Of a DNA stretch of 12,786 bases, positions 1 to 8,500 are shown piece by piece (the stretch's first letter is position 1; each line of letters begins with the position of its first letter). The notes beneath the pieces were generated by a model that made no database searches, was not told where the DNA came from, and worked only from the letters and a program-made list of their open reading frames with translations. The position numbers were made by a program, and so were the translations under genes. Source of the DNA: Bacillota bacterium (lineage in GTDB: Bacteria > Bacillota > Desulfotomaculia > Desulfotomaculales > JAJYZD01). The stretch spans positions 1 through 12,786 of the forward strand of contig JAJYZD010000096.1 in the NCBI GenBank assembly GCA_021800315.1. The letters are read 5' to 3'.

Positions 1-98
1 TGGAGTGGCGTTTGCAGGCCACGCGAATGAGAAATCTATGCCCTCAGGTTATTGGCATCTTTGACTAGTCGGGCTCTGAAGCCGCCCTTTGCGCCTTT

Positions 99-506
99 GT
101 GGTTGATACTAATATAGTTATTTACATTCTTAAGGGTGTTGAAGGGGCAGTTGAGGTAGCCGACAAATTAGAGGATGATACTTCAGAGGTTTATTTCTCG
201 ACAATAGTTGAAGCTGAGCTGTTTTCTTTTCATGAGCTTGCACTAGAAGAAAGAACTAAGATCGGGGGTATTTTAGATCTAGGACAAATAATCAGTGTTG
301 ATTCTGAGGTGGCGCTAAAATCAGCCGAATTACGTGCTTTAAGTCGAAGGATCCATCACCGTAAACTCAAATTACCTGATGCTATTGTGGCTGCTACTGC
401 TACCTTGTACTCGGCAGTTCTGGTTACACGTAATTTCGAAGATTTCTCCCATCTTCGTAACCATGGCTTGCGTATTTGGAATTCATTTGAACAACTACAA
501 GAATAA
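99..506 (+). CDS. PIN-domain ribonuclease, VapC-like toxin (orphan)
   Basis: This 135-residue protein has the PIN fold acidic set: Asp3 in VDTN at the N-terminus, Glu40 in EAEL, Asp94 in KLPDAIVAA and the TRNFEDF segment with Asp115. PIN domains of this size are usually VapC toxins, Mg-dependent RNases held in check by a VapB antitoxin encoded just upstream. No antitoxin gene is visible in the 98 upstream bases, though the window edge is close. The frame is open back to a TAG at 66-68 but has no other start codon, so GTG at 99 is used. It begins right at the first motif and has no clear Shine-Dalgarno, so the N-terminus may have lost a few residues. The gene is AT-rich compared with everything downstream, which suggests horizontal origin. 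The family call is firm; function in the cell is not established. Confidence 0.8.
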   Translation: MVDTNIVIYILKGVEGAVEVADKLEDDTSEVYFSTIVEAELFSFHELALEERTKIGGILDLGQIISVDSEVALKSAELRALSRRIHHRKLKLPDAIVAATATLYSAVLVTRNFEDFSHLRNHGLRIWNSFEQLQE

Positions 507-820
507 GGTTTACCGTCCTTTCGATGAGATACTTTCGATTTCCTTCGCTCTTCGCTGTCTATGCCTTCCAACAGCGGTAAGATTCTAATTGGCTACATAC
601 TGATGAATCCCCCGTGGGCACACTGATCGGTAAGATTGTAACTGCCTGGCAAGGAAAACTGGGGCGGTCGCAGCTTCGACCGTCCAGGGAGGTATTCGTC
701 CTGATTTTAGAAAGGGAGTCCGGGGAGGAAACCATCAAAGAAATCACCTGTCATCCGCTGGCAGACAATGATCCCGTAGTAGTGGCTAAGGCGGGAAATT
801 CGGCCGGAGGGATACCCCTG
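507..820. other. Intergenic region between the PIN gene and the MFS gene
   Basis: The region is 314 bases long. The frame of the MFS gene stays open back to a GTG at 614, but the peptide from that extension does not look like a transporter N-terminus and has no ribosome site, so I treat it as non-coding. Two items stand out. A short inverted repeat lies at 665-682. A stretch at 587-608 is nearly identical to part of the MFS coding sequence near 1019-1040 (20 of 22 bases by hand count), and in one frame reads LIGYILMN. I see no convincing promoter or T-rich terminator. Confidence 0.5.
665..682. promoter_or_regulatory. Inverted repeat, possible operator upstream of the MFS gene
   Basis: The arms CGGTCG (665-670) and CGACCG (677-682) are perfect complements around a 6-base centre CAGCTT. 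It lies about 140 bases before the chosen MFS start. Drug exporters are often controlled by TetR- or MarR-type repressors binding such palindromes, but no regulator gene is present in this window, so the operator role is inference. A chance hairpin is equally possible. Confidence 0.25.
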
Positions 821-2314
821 ATGGCGCCGAAGGCATCTTGGTCCAAAGGGCGGCTGGCGGGAGCTGAGGGTAGGGGACGGATCGACTACAAGTGGATGGT
901 CCTCTCCGTGACCACCTTGGGGGCATTGCTGGCGGCCATCGACTCTTCCATCGTCATCCTCGCGCTACCCAGCATCATGGTGGACCTGCGCACCAACCTG
1001 GTGACCGCCATCTGGGTGTTAATCGGCTACATTCTGATGAACACGGTCTTCCTGATCACTTTCGGGCGCCTGGCCGACCTCTTCGGTCGGGTGCGCATGT
1101 ACAACCTGGGCTTCCTGGTTTTCACCGGGGGCTCGGTACTGTGCGCCTTCGCCCGGACCGGTCCCGAACTGGTGGCGTTCCGTCTGTTGCAGGGGGTTGG
1201 TGGGGCCATGCTCATGGCCAACGGCATGGCTCTTATTACCGAGGCTTTTCCTTTCCAGGAGCGGGGCCGGGCCATGGGTATCAACGCCATCACCTGGGCC
1301 CTGGGCAACATCGTCGGGCCGGTGCTGGGCGGCCTGATCCTGAGTGTGACCAGCTGGCGCTACATCTTTTTGATCAACCTGCCGGTCGGCCTGGCGGGCA
1401 CGCTGTGGGGATACCTGGCCCTGCACGAAATGGAAAAGCAACGGCTGAAAGAGAAGCTGGACGTGCCCGGGGCCGTCCTGTTCTCCCTGGCCATCACCGC
1501 GCTTTTGCTGGTGTTGACCCAGAGCATCGGCTGGGGCTGGCTCTCCCCGGCAATTCTGGGGCTGTTAGCCCTGTTCCTGGCCGCTGGCGCGGCCTTTTGG
1601 TTCTGGGAGAAGGGCAACGCCCAGCCGGTTCTGGATCTGAAGCTTTTTCAGAGCCGGGTCTTTTCCCTCAGTACTTTCGCCGCTGTTTTACAGAGCCTGG
1701 CCATGTTCAGTGTTCTGTTCCTGATGGTCTTCTACCTGCAGGGAGTGAAGGGGGAAAGCCCCATCCGGGCGGCGCTGGCCATTTTGCCCATGCCCGTGGT
1801 CCAATCGGTGATGGGTCCTTTGGGCGGCTACATATCCGACTTGCGCGGGGCCCGGTGGCCGGCCACGGCCGGACTGGTGCTGCAGGGCCTGGCCACCTTC
1901 GTCCTGTCCCAACTGGCACCGCGTTCCGGCTACGACCTGTTTTTGACCGGCATCATCCTGATGGGGCTGGGGGGCGGCCTGTTCTGGTCGCCCAACACCT
2001 CCGCCGTGATGGGTTCGGCCCCGCGCCTGCGACTGGGTGTGGCCTCGGCCACCCTGGCCACCCTGCGCCAGTGCGGCATGGTGGTGAGCTTCGCCCTGGC
2101 CCTGGCCGTGGCGGCGGCCAGCATGCCCTTCGCCGTAATGGCCAGGGTATTCCTGGGTACGGCCGGTAGCCTGGGCGGTTCGGTGATGGCGGCTTTTGCC
2201 CAGGGGATGGACCAGGCCCTGCGCGTTTCCACCGTGATCGTTTTTGTGGCGGCCCTGTTTACATGGCAGGCCAACGACCGGGCAGGGAACCGGCCGGGCC
2301 GGGAAGATACATGA
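821..2314 (+). CDS. DHA2-family MFS multidrug efflux transporter (14-helix, EmrB/QacA type)
   Basis: A 497-residue inner-membrane drug:proton antiporter of the major facilitator superfamily. The protein is a succession of hydrophobic helices, and its length fits the 14-helix DHA2 group. Helix 1 carries the D1-like motif AIDSSIVILALPSI. Motif A is GRLADLFGRVRMY, between helices 2 and 3. The antiporter motif C is GNIVGPVLGG, in helix 5. ATG at 821 is chosen because GGAGG at 806-810 sits 10 bases upstream and the next residues lead straight into helix 1; the open frame extends upstream to GTG 614 without a ribosome site. The C-terminus is soluble and ordinary. The stop overlaps, as ATGA, the first codon of the gatB scrap, which I consider accidental. 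The exported substrate cannot be told from sequence, and I infer no functional link to the jet genes. Confidence 0.9.
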   Translation: MAPKASWSKGRLAGAEGRGRIDYKWMVLSVTTLGALLAAIDSSIVILALPSIMVDLRTNLVTAIWVLIGYILMNTVFLITFGRLADLFGRVRMYNLGFLVFTGGSVLCAFARTGPELVAFRLLQGVGGAMLMANGMALITEAFPFQERGRAMGINAITWALGNIVGPVLGGLILSVTSWRYIFLINLPVGLAGTLWGYLALHEMEKQRLKEKLDVPGAVLFSLAITALLLVLTQSIGWGWLSPAILGLLALFLAAGAAFWFWEKGNAQPVLDLKLFQSRVFSLSTFAAVLQSLAMFSVLFLMVFYLQGVKGESPIRAALAILPMPVVQSVMGPLGGYISDLRGARWPATAGLVLQGLATFVLSQLAPRSGYDLFLTGIILMGLGGGLFWSPNTSAVMGSAPRLRLGVASATLATLRQCGMVVSFALALAVAAASMPFAVMARVFLGTAGSLGGSVMAAFAQGMDQALRVSTVIVFVAALFTWQANDRAGNRPGREDT

Positions 2315-2736
2315 ATTCCTTCCGAGCCCTGCAGCGGGCCCTGGGCTACGAGATGGAGCGCCAGACAGGTGTGCCGGAGGAGGGCGGCCGCATCGTCCAG
2401 GAGACCCGTACCTGGGACGAGGGGAAAGGGGTCACGCTCTCCCTGCGCAGCAAGGAGCAGGCTCACGACTACCGGTACTTCCCCGACCCCGCCTGGGTGG
2501 AGGAGATCCGCGCCCGCCTGCCCGAACTGCCCGAGGCGCGATCCGCCCGCTACGCCGAAAAGCCGGGCCTTTCAGCCTACGATGCCGGGGTGCTGACGGC
2601 GGAGAAGTCCCTGACCGACTACTTCGAGGCCTGCCTGGCCATCTACCCGGAGGCCAAGGCGGTGTTGCAACTCCGGAAGCAGCCGCCGGGATGCGGCCCT
2701 TTCAGTTTTCGGAACCCGGTCGAACATCGCACTTGA
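2311..2736 (+). pseudogene. gatB: gatB remnant (internal fragment of Asp/Glu-tRNA amidotransferase subunit B)
   Basis: The frame starting at ATG 2311 reads MNSFRALQRALGYEMERQ, then ETRTWDEGKGVTLSLRSKEQ and AHDYRYFPDP. These are hallmark segments of the middle of GatB, the subunit that binds tRNA and activates Glu-tRNA(Gln)/Asp-tRNA(Asn) in the GatCAB complex. Recognisable similarity runs to about 2664 (YDAGVLTAEKSLTDYFEA and EAKAV), roughly a quarter of a normal 470-480 residue GatB, with both ends missing. The segment between DYRYFPDP and WVEEIRARLPELP is shorter than in GatB proteins I know, suggesting a small in-frame deletion. After 2664 the frame runs into unrelated residues and stops at 2736, inside the jetA promoter. 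There is no frameshift, so a short protein could still be made, but it cannot be a working GatB. It looks like debris from a recombination event at the left border of the jet operon. Confidence 0.85.
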
Positions 2737-2762
2737 CCAATACTGGCAAGAAGTTTCATAAT
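2733..2762 (+). promoter_or_regulatory. Predicted sigma-A promoter for the jetABC operon
   Basis: TTGACC at 2733-2738 matches the -35 consensus in five of six bases. CATAAT at 2757-2762 serves as the -10 after an 18-base spacer. The local sequence is AT-rich in an otherwise GC-rich area. Transcription would start near 2769, leaving a leader of about 33 bases before jetA, with GGGGGAA at 2791-2797 as its ribosome site. No operator-like repeat is evident around it. Confidence 0.6.
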
Positions 2763-2801
2763 ATACGGGTAACCGTCAATTTTCTTTCGCGGGGGAACCG
2801 G

Positions 2802-4295
2802 ATGACACACGCTTACGGCAGAACCACGGCGGCCAAGTACCTGACCGAGGAAGCCGACGAATACCGCGCCATCATGCGGTTCTTCCTCCTGCAACACCGG
2901 GCCCACCAGCATTTTGTGGCCTCGACCCGGATATGGCAGCACGTGCGCGGCATTTTCGCCGATTATTCCGAAGAGAAATGCCAATACCATCTCGACCAGT
3001 TGCAGGAATGGGGCGCCATCCGGGTCCTGCCCCTGCGGACCCGGCCCAGGGATATCAGCGATGTCCGCCGCCGACCGAAAACCTACCAGGCCGAGCGCTT
3101 GGCCCTGCGGTTGGAGGAAGCCCGTCTGGCCGAAGAACAGGGGCGCTCGGCCAAGCTCAACCCCTCGGCCCTGGACGACATGCTGCGTAGCCTGGAGGAC
3201 TTGGTCCGCCTGATGCCGGGCCCCGGCGGGGAAATCGCCGGTCCGGAGCGGAAAAGGGTGTACAAGCTCTGGTATTCGGCTTACAACTCCTTTGAAAGCT
3301 TCACCCGGAGCGCCGACAGCTACATGGCCGCCCTGCACCGGCACAAACCCGGGTCGGTGGATCCGGAGCAATACGAGGCCTACCGCAACCGGATCGGGGA
3401 GTACCTGCGGGGCTACGTCCGGCGCCTGTTCGAACAGCGCGACCGTGCCCGCTGGCTCCTCGGCGGCCTGGCGGCGGAAGCGGAGCGCCTGGCCGAAGTC
3501 TGCGCCGGGCAGAGCCGGCTGGAACTGGCGGCGGACGCCCTGGCTGAGGACTACGACGCCCTGGTCGCCCGCTTACGCGAACAGGTGGCCACCCTGGTCC
3601 GCTATTTCGCCCGCCGGTTGCGGACCGGCGAGCGGAGCGACGTGGACGTCCTCATCGACCAAGCCAACGACTTCATCGTCGATATCTCCAACCAGGTCAA
3701 ACGGCTCAGCGCCCGGGCTCGGGGCGGTTCACTGCACGAACAGCGGCTTTTGGAACTGGCCCGGGTTTTCGCCGACCTCCCGGAGGACGGCATCGAACAG
3801 GCCGAATGGCTGGCCCAGGCGGCCTTCGGGGCCACGTGTCCGCTGCATTTCAAGGGGGAGGCCCCGGCGCCCACCGGGCAGAAAGCCTGGGAGGCCGCGC
3901 CGGTCGAGGTGCTCCTGCAGCCGGTCAAAAGAGGGCAGCGGGCCAGGGTCCGGCCCGACGCCACGCCGGACCGCTCCTGGGACGAGGCCGAGCAGATGCG
4001 GGACCAGGCCGACGAACGCCTGCGCAAGGTGCGGGAACTGGAAGACCTGTTCGGCCCCGGCCAGGCCCTGAATCTCACCCGCCTGGAGTTGGCGTCGAGG
4101 GACATGCGCGGTTTGCTGTTGCAACTGGTCAACCGGGCCGAGGCCGGGGCCGGCACGGCCAGGATCGGCTACCGCGACTGGCGGGTGGTCCTGGAACCCG
4201 TGCCCTTGCCCACAGGCATCATCGCGGCCAAAGACGGCTTCCTCTACCGCCGCCCCTATGTCCTGCGCCTGCAGAAAGGAAAGACGGGCCCTTGA
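2802..4295 (+). CDS. jetA: Wadjet type II JetA, kleisin-like subunit (TIGR02677/DUF2397 family)
   Basis: A 497-residue protein that matches my memory of TIGR02677 (DUF2397). The N-terminal region (about residues 10-90) looks like a winged-helix kleisin head, with KYLTEEADEYRAIMRFF and the LDQLQEWGAIR block, followed by YQAERLALRLEEARLAEEQ. A long helical middle follows, then a C-terminal part containing QAEWLAQAAFGATCPLHF and VEVLLQPVKRGQRARVRP. In studied Wadjet systems the kleisin bridges the two SMC heads and holds the KITE subunit in a DNA-loop-extruding complex that recognises circular plasmids. ATG 2802 is preceded by GGGGGAA at 2791-2797 and a promoter. The open frame continues upstream to 2244, but that part overlaps the gatB scrap in another frame and is not jetA. 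It is the first gene of the operon; its TGA overlaps the TTG start of jetB. The length is normal and nothing looks broken. Confidence 0.85.
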   Translation: MTHAYGRTTAAKYLTEEADEYRAIMRFFLLQHRAHQHFVASTRIWQHVRGIFADYSEEKCQYHLDQLQEWGAIRVLPLRTRPRDISDVRRRPKTYQAERLALRLEEARLAEEQGRSAKLNPSALDDMLRSLEDLVRLMPGPGGEIAGPERKRVYKLWYSAYNSFESFTRSADSYMAALHRHKPGSVDPEQYEAYRNRIGEYLRGYVRRLFEQRDRARWLLGGLAAEAERLAEVCAGQSRLELAADALAEDYDALVARLREQVATLVRYFARRLRTGERSDVDVLIDQANDFIVDISNQVKRLSARARGGSLHEQRLLELARVFADLPEDGIEQAEWLAQAAFGATCPLHFKGEAPAPTGQKAWEAAPVEVLLQPVKRGQRARVRPDATPDRSWDEAEQMRDQADERLRKVRELEDLFGPGQALNLTRLELASRDMRGLLLQLVNRAEAGAGTARIGYRDWRVVLEPVPLPTGIIAAKDGFLYRRPYVLRLQKGKTGP

Positions 4296-5503
4296 ACGGA
4301 TACGGCATTCTTTCAGAGCGGGGCATCGCGCTGGCGGATCTCCTGGACCGGGTGCTGGTGACCCGCCGGTCCAGCCCGGAAGCCTACCGCCGGATTTTCC
4401 TCCATTATCCCTCCTTGCAGGAGTGGTTCCGCGAGCGGACCGGCTGGCGGCTCACCCGCTGGGAGGACGCCTTCCGCCTGGAGCGGGTTCCCCCGCGCGC
4501 CTTCGCCGGCCGGGGGCTGGAGGGTTTGCGGGAGCCGCTCGACTACGCCTGTTTCAGTTGGATCCTGTGGTTCGCCGCCACCAGGGCGGGCGAGGTCCAG
4601 GACTGGTTCGCGCTGTCGGACCTGGCCCGGGAGGTGCAGGAGGTGTCCGGGGGCCGGTTTACCCTGGAGATGCGCTCCCACCGGGAATCCTTCGTCCGGA
4701 GCTTACGCCTCTTTCAACTGCTCGGCGTGCTCGCTCCTTACGCGGGGAGCGAGGAATACTGGGTGAGCCGCGGGGACCAGGCCGATGCGCACGCCGAGGT
4801 GCTCTACGACCTCGCTCCCCACGCTCCCCGGCTTTTGGCCGCGGTGGGGGAAGAGGTCCTGCAGAATATCGGCCGGGCCAATTCCGGCCAAAAGGTGCCG
4901 CCTTCCCTGTCCGGGGAGGCGCGGCCGCTGGCCCGGGCCTGGCGGGCCCTGCTCCTGGGCCCGGCGCTGTGGCGCGGGGATGATCCGGAGGCTTTCGCCG
5001 CCCTGGTCAAGCAGGCCCGGGAGGTGGAAGACGACCTGTACGACTCCCTGGGCTGGCACCTGGAGGTGGGGCGGGACCACGCCCGCGTCTGGCGGAGCGC
5101 CACCGGTCCGGGGGCGGGCGGCCTGCTCGTGGACCTGGGCGGCGGCCCCGGGGAAGAGGGGACGCCCCACGTGCGCTACAGCCTGCACCCGGTCCTCCTT
5201 CTGGCCGGGCGGATACGGGAGGACGTGGCGGACGGGCGCTATACGGCGGATGCCGAGGGCGCGGTCCGGGTGACCGAGGGCGACCTGAGGGACCACCTGC
5301 TCGGCCTGGCCAAGGCTCACCGGGGCCAGTGGGGGCAGGAAATGCAGAAAATGGGCCTGGAACAGCTGTTCGGGCAGGTTTTCCGGCTGATGCGGCGCCT
5401 GGGCTTCCTGCGGGGGCCGGACGCGGACGGCACCTGCTGGGTACTGCCCGGGGCGGCCGGCGCCATAGGCTTTTACGATGAGCAGCGGGAGGAACTCTAT
5501 TGA
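4292..5503 (+). CDS. jetB: Wadjet type II JetB, KITE-like subunit (TIGR02678/DUF2398 family)
   Basis: A 403-residue protein with the pattern of TIGR02678 (DUF2398): an N-terminal RRSSPEAYRRIFLHYPSLQE and WFRERTGWRLTRWEDAFRLE, then LDYACFSWILWFAATRAGE leading to ALSDLAREVQE, and a C-terminal RYSLHPVLLLAGRI region before FRLMRRLGFLRG. These proteins are thought to be the KITE (winged-helix) partners that bind the kleisin in the SMC complex; the exact role in type II systems is extrapolated from the better-studied type I. The start is TTG 4292, overlapping the jetA stop as TTGA, with AAGGA at 4276-4280 eleven bases upstream. No ATG or GTG nearby would keep the conserved N-terminus. The 3' end overlaps jetC in the same TTGA fashion. 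The gene appears intact. Confidence 0.85.
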   Translation: MNGYGILSERGIALADLLDRVLVTRRSSPEAYRRIFLHYPSLQEWFRERTGWRLTRWEDAFRLERVPPRAFAGRGLEGLREPLDYACFSWILWFAATRAGEVQDWFALSDLAREVQEVSGGRFTLEMRSHRESFVRSLRLFQLLGVLAPYAGSEEYWVSRGDQADAHAEVLYDLAPHAPRLLAAVGEEVLQNIGRANSGQKVPPSLSGEARPLARAWRALLLGPALWRGDDPEAFAALVKQAREVEDDLYDSLGWHLEVGRDHARVWRSATGPGAGGLLVDLGGGPGEEGTPHVRYSLHPVLLLAGRIREDVADGRYTADAEGAVRVTEGDLRDHLLGLAKAHRGQWGQEMQKMGLEQLFGQVFRLMRRLGFLRGPDADGTCWVLPGAAGAIGFYDEQREELY

Positions 5504-8500
5504 TCGACCTGCTGGGGATCCACACCGGCCTTTTGTACCGCCTGGCCGCCGAACTGCCGGGGGGGCCGCGGGGATGGGCGGTCAACCGCCTCATTTTCCG
5601 GGACTGGTGGCACTGGCGCGACCACGAGCTGCAGGCGGCCCTGGGCAACATCGCCCTGACCGGCCAGAACGAGGGGGGCAAGTCCTCCCTGCTGGCCCTG
5701 GCGGCCACCCTCCTGGACGGGGATACCAGTCCCCGGCGTCTCGACCCCTCCCAGACCGCCGACCGCTACATCCACTACTTTCTGCTCGGCAAGGAGCAGG
5801 ACGACCCCGACGACCCGGAGGTCTTCGCCTACAAGGCCCGCGTCGGCTACCTGGCCCTGGAGTTCCGGCACGGGACCACGGGCCGGCACCTGACCATCGG
5901 CATGGGCATCAACGCCTCCCGCGGAGTCCCGGGGAAGATCCGCAACTGGTGGGGCTTTATCCTGCCCGGGGCGCGCCTCGGCGTCGACTTCGACGTGCGG
6001 GGCCGGGACGGGAACTGCGTGCCTTACGGGGAATTCCGGCAACTGCCCGCCCTTGGCCGGGTGGTGGACGGGGAGACGGACGCCCCGGACGGGGCGGCGG
6101 TGCTGACCACCGAGCGCAAGGTCTACCGCCGGCAGGTCAACGAGCATCTCTTCCAGATGACCGACGACGACTACCGGGCCCTCATCGAGGTGCTGCTGTC
6201 GGCCCGCCGGCCCAAGATCGCCCAGGCCACCCAGGAGGGGCCGGAGAAAGTGTGCCGCCTCCTGCGGGACTCCCTGCCGCCCCTGCCCACCGAGCCCATG
6301 GACAACCTCTCCCAGGTCATCTACAACCTGGAGTCCCACCAGCGGGACCTGAAAGACCTCGAGGAGCACGTCCGCTGGGTCGGAGGCATCGACCGGCGGC
6401 ACCTGGCCCTGGTGGAGGCCCTGGTCCAGCAGGCCGCCCGGGAATACGGGGGAAGGCTTGAGCATGTCCGCCACCTGGCGGGCCAGATCGCCAGGCACGC
6501 CCGGGACCGGGACCGGGCCCGGCGAACCATAGAGGATCTGGACCGGAAGATCGCGGAGTTGACTGCCGTGCGCACCCGGGCCCAAGGCCGGCTGGCCGCC
6601 CAGAAGGTGGACGCGGAAGATCTGCCGCGGCGCCTGGCCCAGGCCCGGAACCGGGCCGCCGCCACCGGGCGCCAGCACCGAACCATCGGCGAGAACCTGG
6701 GCCGGCTCCAAAGGGAGATGGACGCTCTCGCCCGCGAACTGGAACGCATCCGCCAAGACTTTGCCGCCGAACGCGACCGGCTGGTCTTGCGCCTGGCCGG
6801 TCTTGCCCGCACAGCCGGGGACTGCCGCATCTTAATGGCGGCCGGGACCCTGGAGACGGTCGGGCAGGCGGCCCGGGCCCTGGCTCCGGACGGTCCCCCC
6901 GGGCAGTTCAAAGCGGCCCGGCCCGACGCCGCCGCCCTGAGCGGGGCGGGCGAGGAGGAAATCCGCCGGTACCGTAAGCTGCGGGAAAGCCTGGCGACCG
7001 TGCGGGAGAAAGAGCGATTGATCGCCCAGGGGGAGAATACCCTCAAGGAGTTGCGCGTCCGGCACCAGGAGGCGGTGGAGAACATCGCCCGGGCCGAAGA
7101 CGCCCTGACGGCGCTCAAGGAGCAACTGGCCGGCCAACTGGGGGACTGGTGGGAGCGACACCCGGAGCTTTCGTGCCCGGATCATCATCTGGCCCAGGTG
7201 CGCGGCGCCGTGCTGGACCTGGCCGCGGTGCCGGAAAGCGGCGCCCGGGAGCTGCTCGGTCCTCTGCGGGCCGATGCCGCGGCCAGGTCCCGGGAGTTGC
7301 AGTCCGCGGTCCAGGCCGCTATGATCCGCGCCGCGACGACCGGCGAGAAGGTCGCGGCCCTGGAGCGGGAGGCCAAGCGCCTGGCCCAGGAGGGCCTGCG
7401 GCCGCCGGGCGCCGCGGGGCGCCGGACCCGGGTCGGGGCGGGGACCCGCTTGTTCCATGAATGGATTGATTTTCGCCCGGAAACCGGGCCGGAGGTTTCC
7501 GCCCTGGTAGAGGCGGCCCTGCTGGAAGCCGGGATTCTCGACCTGGCCGTCCCGCCCGGGGGATCCCCCGCCGCCGGCGCCTGGCTTTGGGCGGGCCGGC
7601 CGGTGTCCGGACCTTCCCTGGCCATCCTCCTGACTCTGGAGGACGGGGCGCCGCCGGTGGTGGCGGCGGCTCTGTCCGCCCTCGGCTGGGGCGAGGGCAA
7701 CGGGGATCACTGGGTGGCGGCGGACGGCCACTGGCGGCACGGTCTGGCCGAGGGCCGGGTGGAAATGGATCAAGCCCCGGGGCTGGTGGGCGCCGCCCGG
7801 CGCCAGCGCGCCCTGGAGGAGCGCTTGGCCGCCCTGCGGGCCCAGCGGGAGGAGTTGGCCGGGGAGCGGGCCCGGGAGGAGGCGACGGCCCGCGAATACC
7901 AGGCGGCCCAGGCGGCCCTGGAGGGAGCCCTGGCCGAGGTGGAGGGTTTGAAGTGGCAGCCGCTCTTCCGGGCCATCCGGGATCTCGACCGGGCGCGGGA
8001 GGACGAGCGGCGGGCCGCACAGGCGGTGGAAAACGCCAAAGCTCCCGCGCGCGACGCGCGGCAGGCCCTGGAGGCTACCCGGACCGCCTACGCGGACCTG
8101 GTGGCCGCCTGCCCCGAAACGGAAGGTCTGGATGACGCCGGCCTGGAGTCCCTGATCGACCGGCTCAAGGATTTGGCCAGGGACCTCCGGTCCCTGGCCG
8201 GGGCCTACGACAGCCTGGAACGCATGGGCGGCGAACACGCCCGCAAGACGGCCGAACTGGCCGGCAAGGAGAAGGTACATGAAGGCTGGCGGGGCGACGG
8301 GGAGGCCGCCCGGCGGGAGTGGGAGACGGCCCAGGCCGAGATGGCGGCCCTGGAGGAACGGATCAACCAGCCCGACGTGGTGGCGGCGATGAACGCCTCC
8401 CTGCGCTTGGCGGCCGAGGTGGACCAACTCGGCCACGAAATCAAGCGCGCCGAAGAAGAGAAGCGCAAGCAGGAGATCGACCTGGGGAAGACCGAGGTCA

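Noticed and set aside
892..2169. A 425-codon plus-strand frame inside the MFS gene
   Set aside because: Its peptide is rich in G, R, H and P without membrane helices; the overlapping frame is a textbook MFS transporter.
2244..2801. N-terminal extension of jetA to 2244
   Set aside because: The extra residues are a shadow frame of the MFS end and the gatB scrap; promoter, ribosome site and family-like sequence all point to ATG 2802.
5497..6756. A 419-codon minus-strand open frame antisense to the start of jetC
   Set aside because: Same GC-driven artefact; low-complexity composition and no recognisable family.
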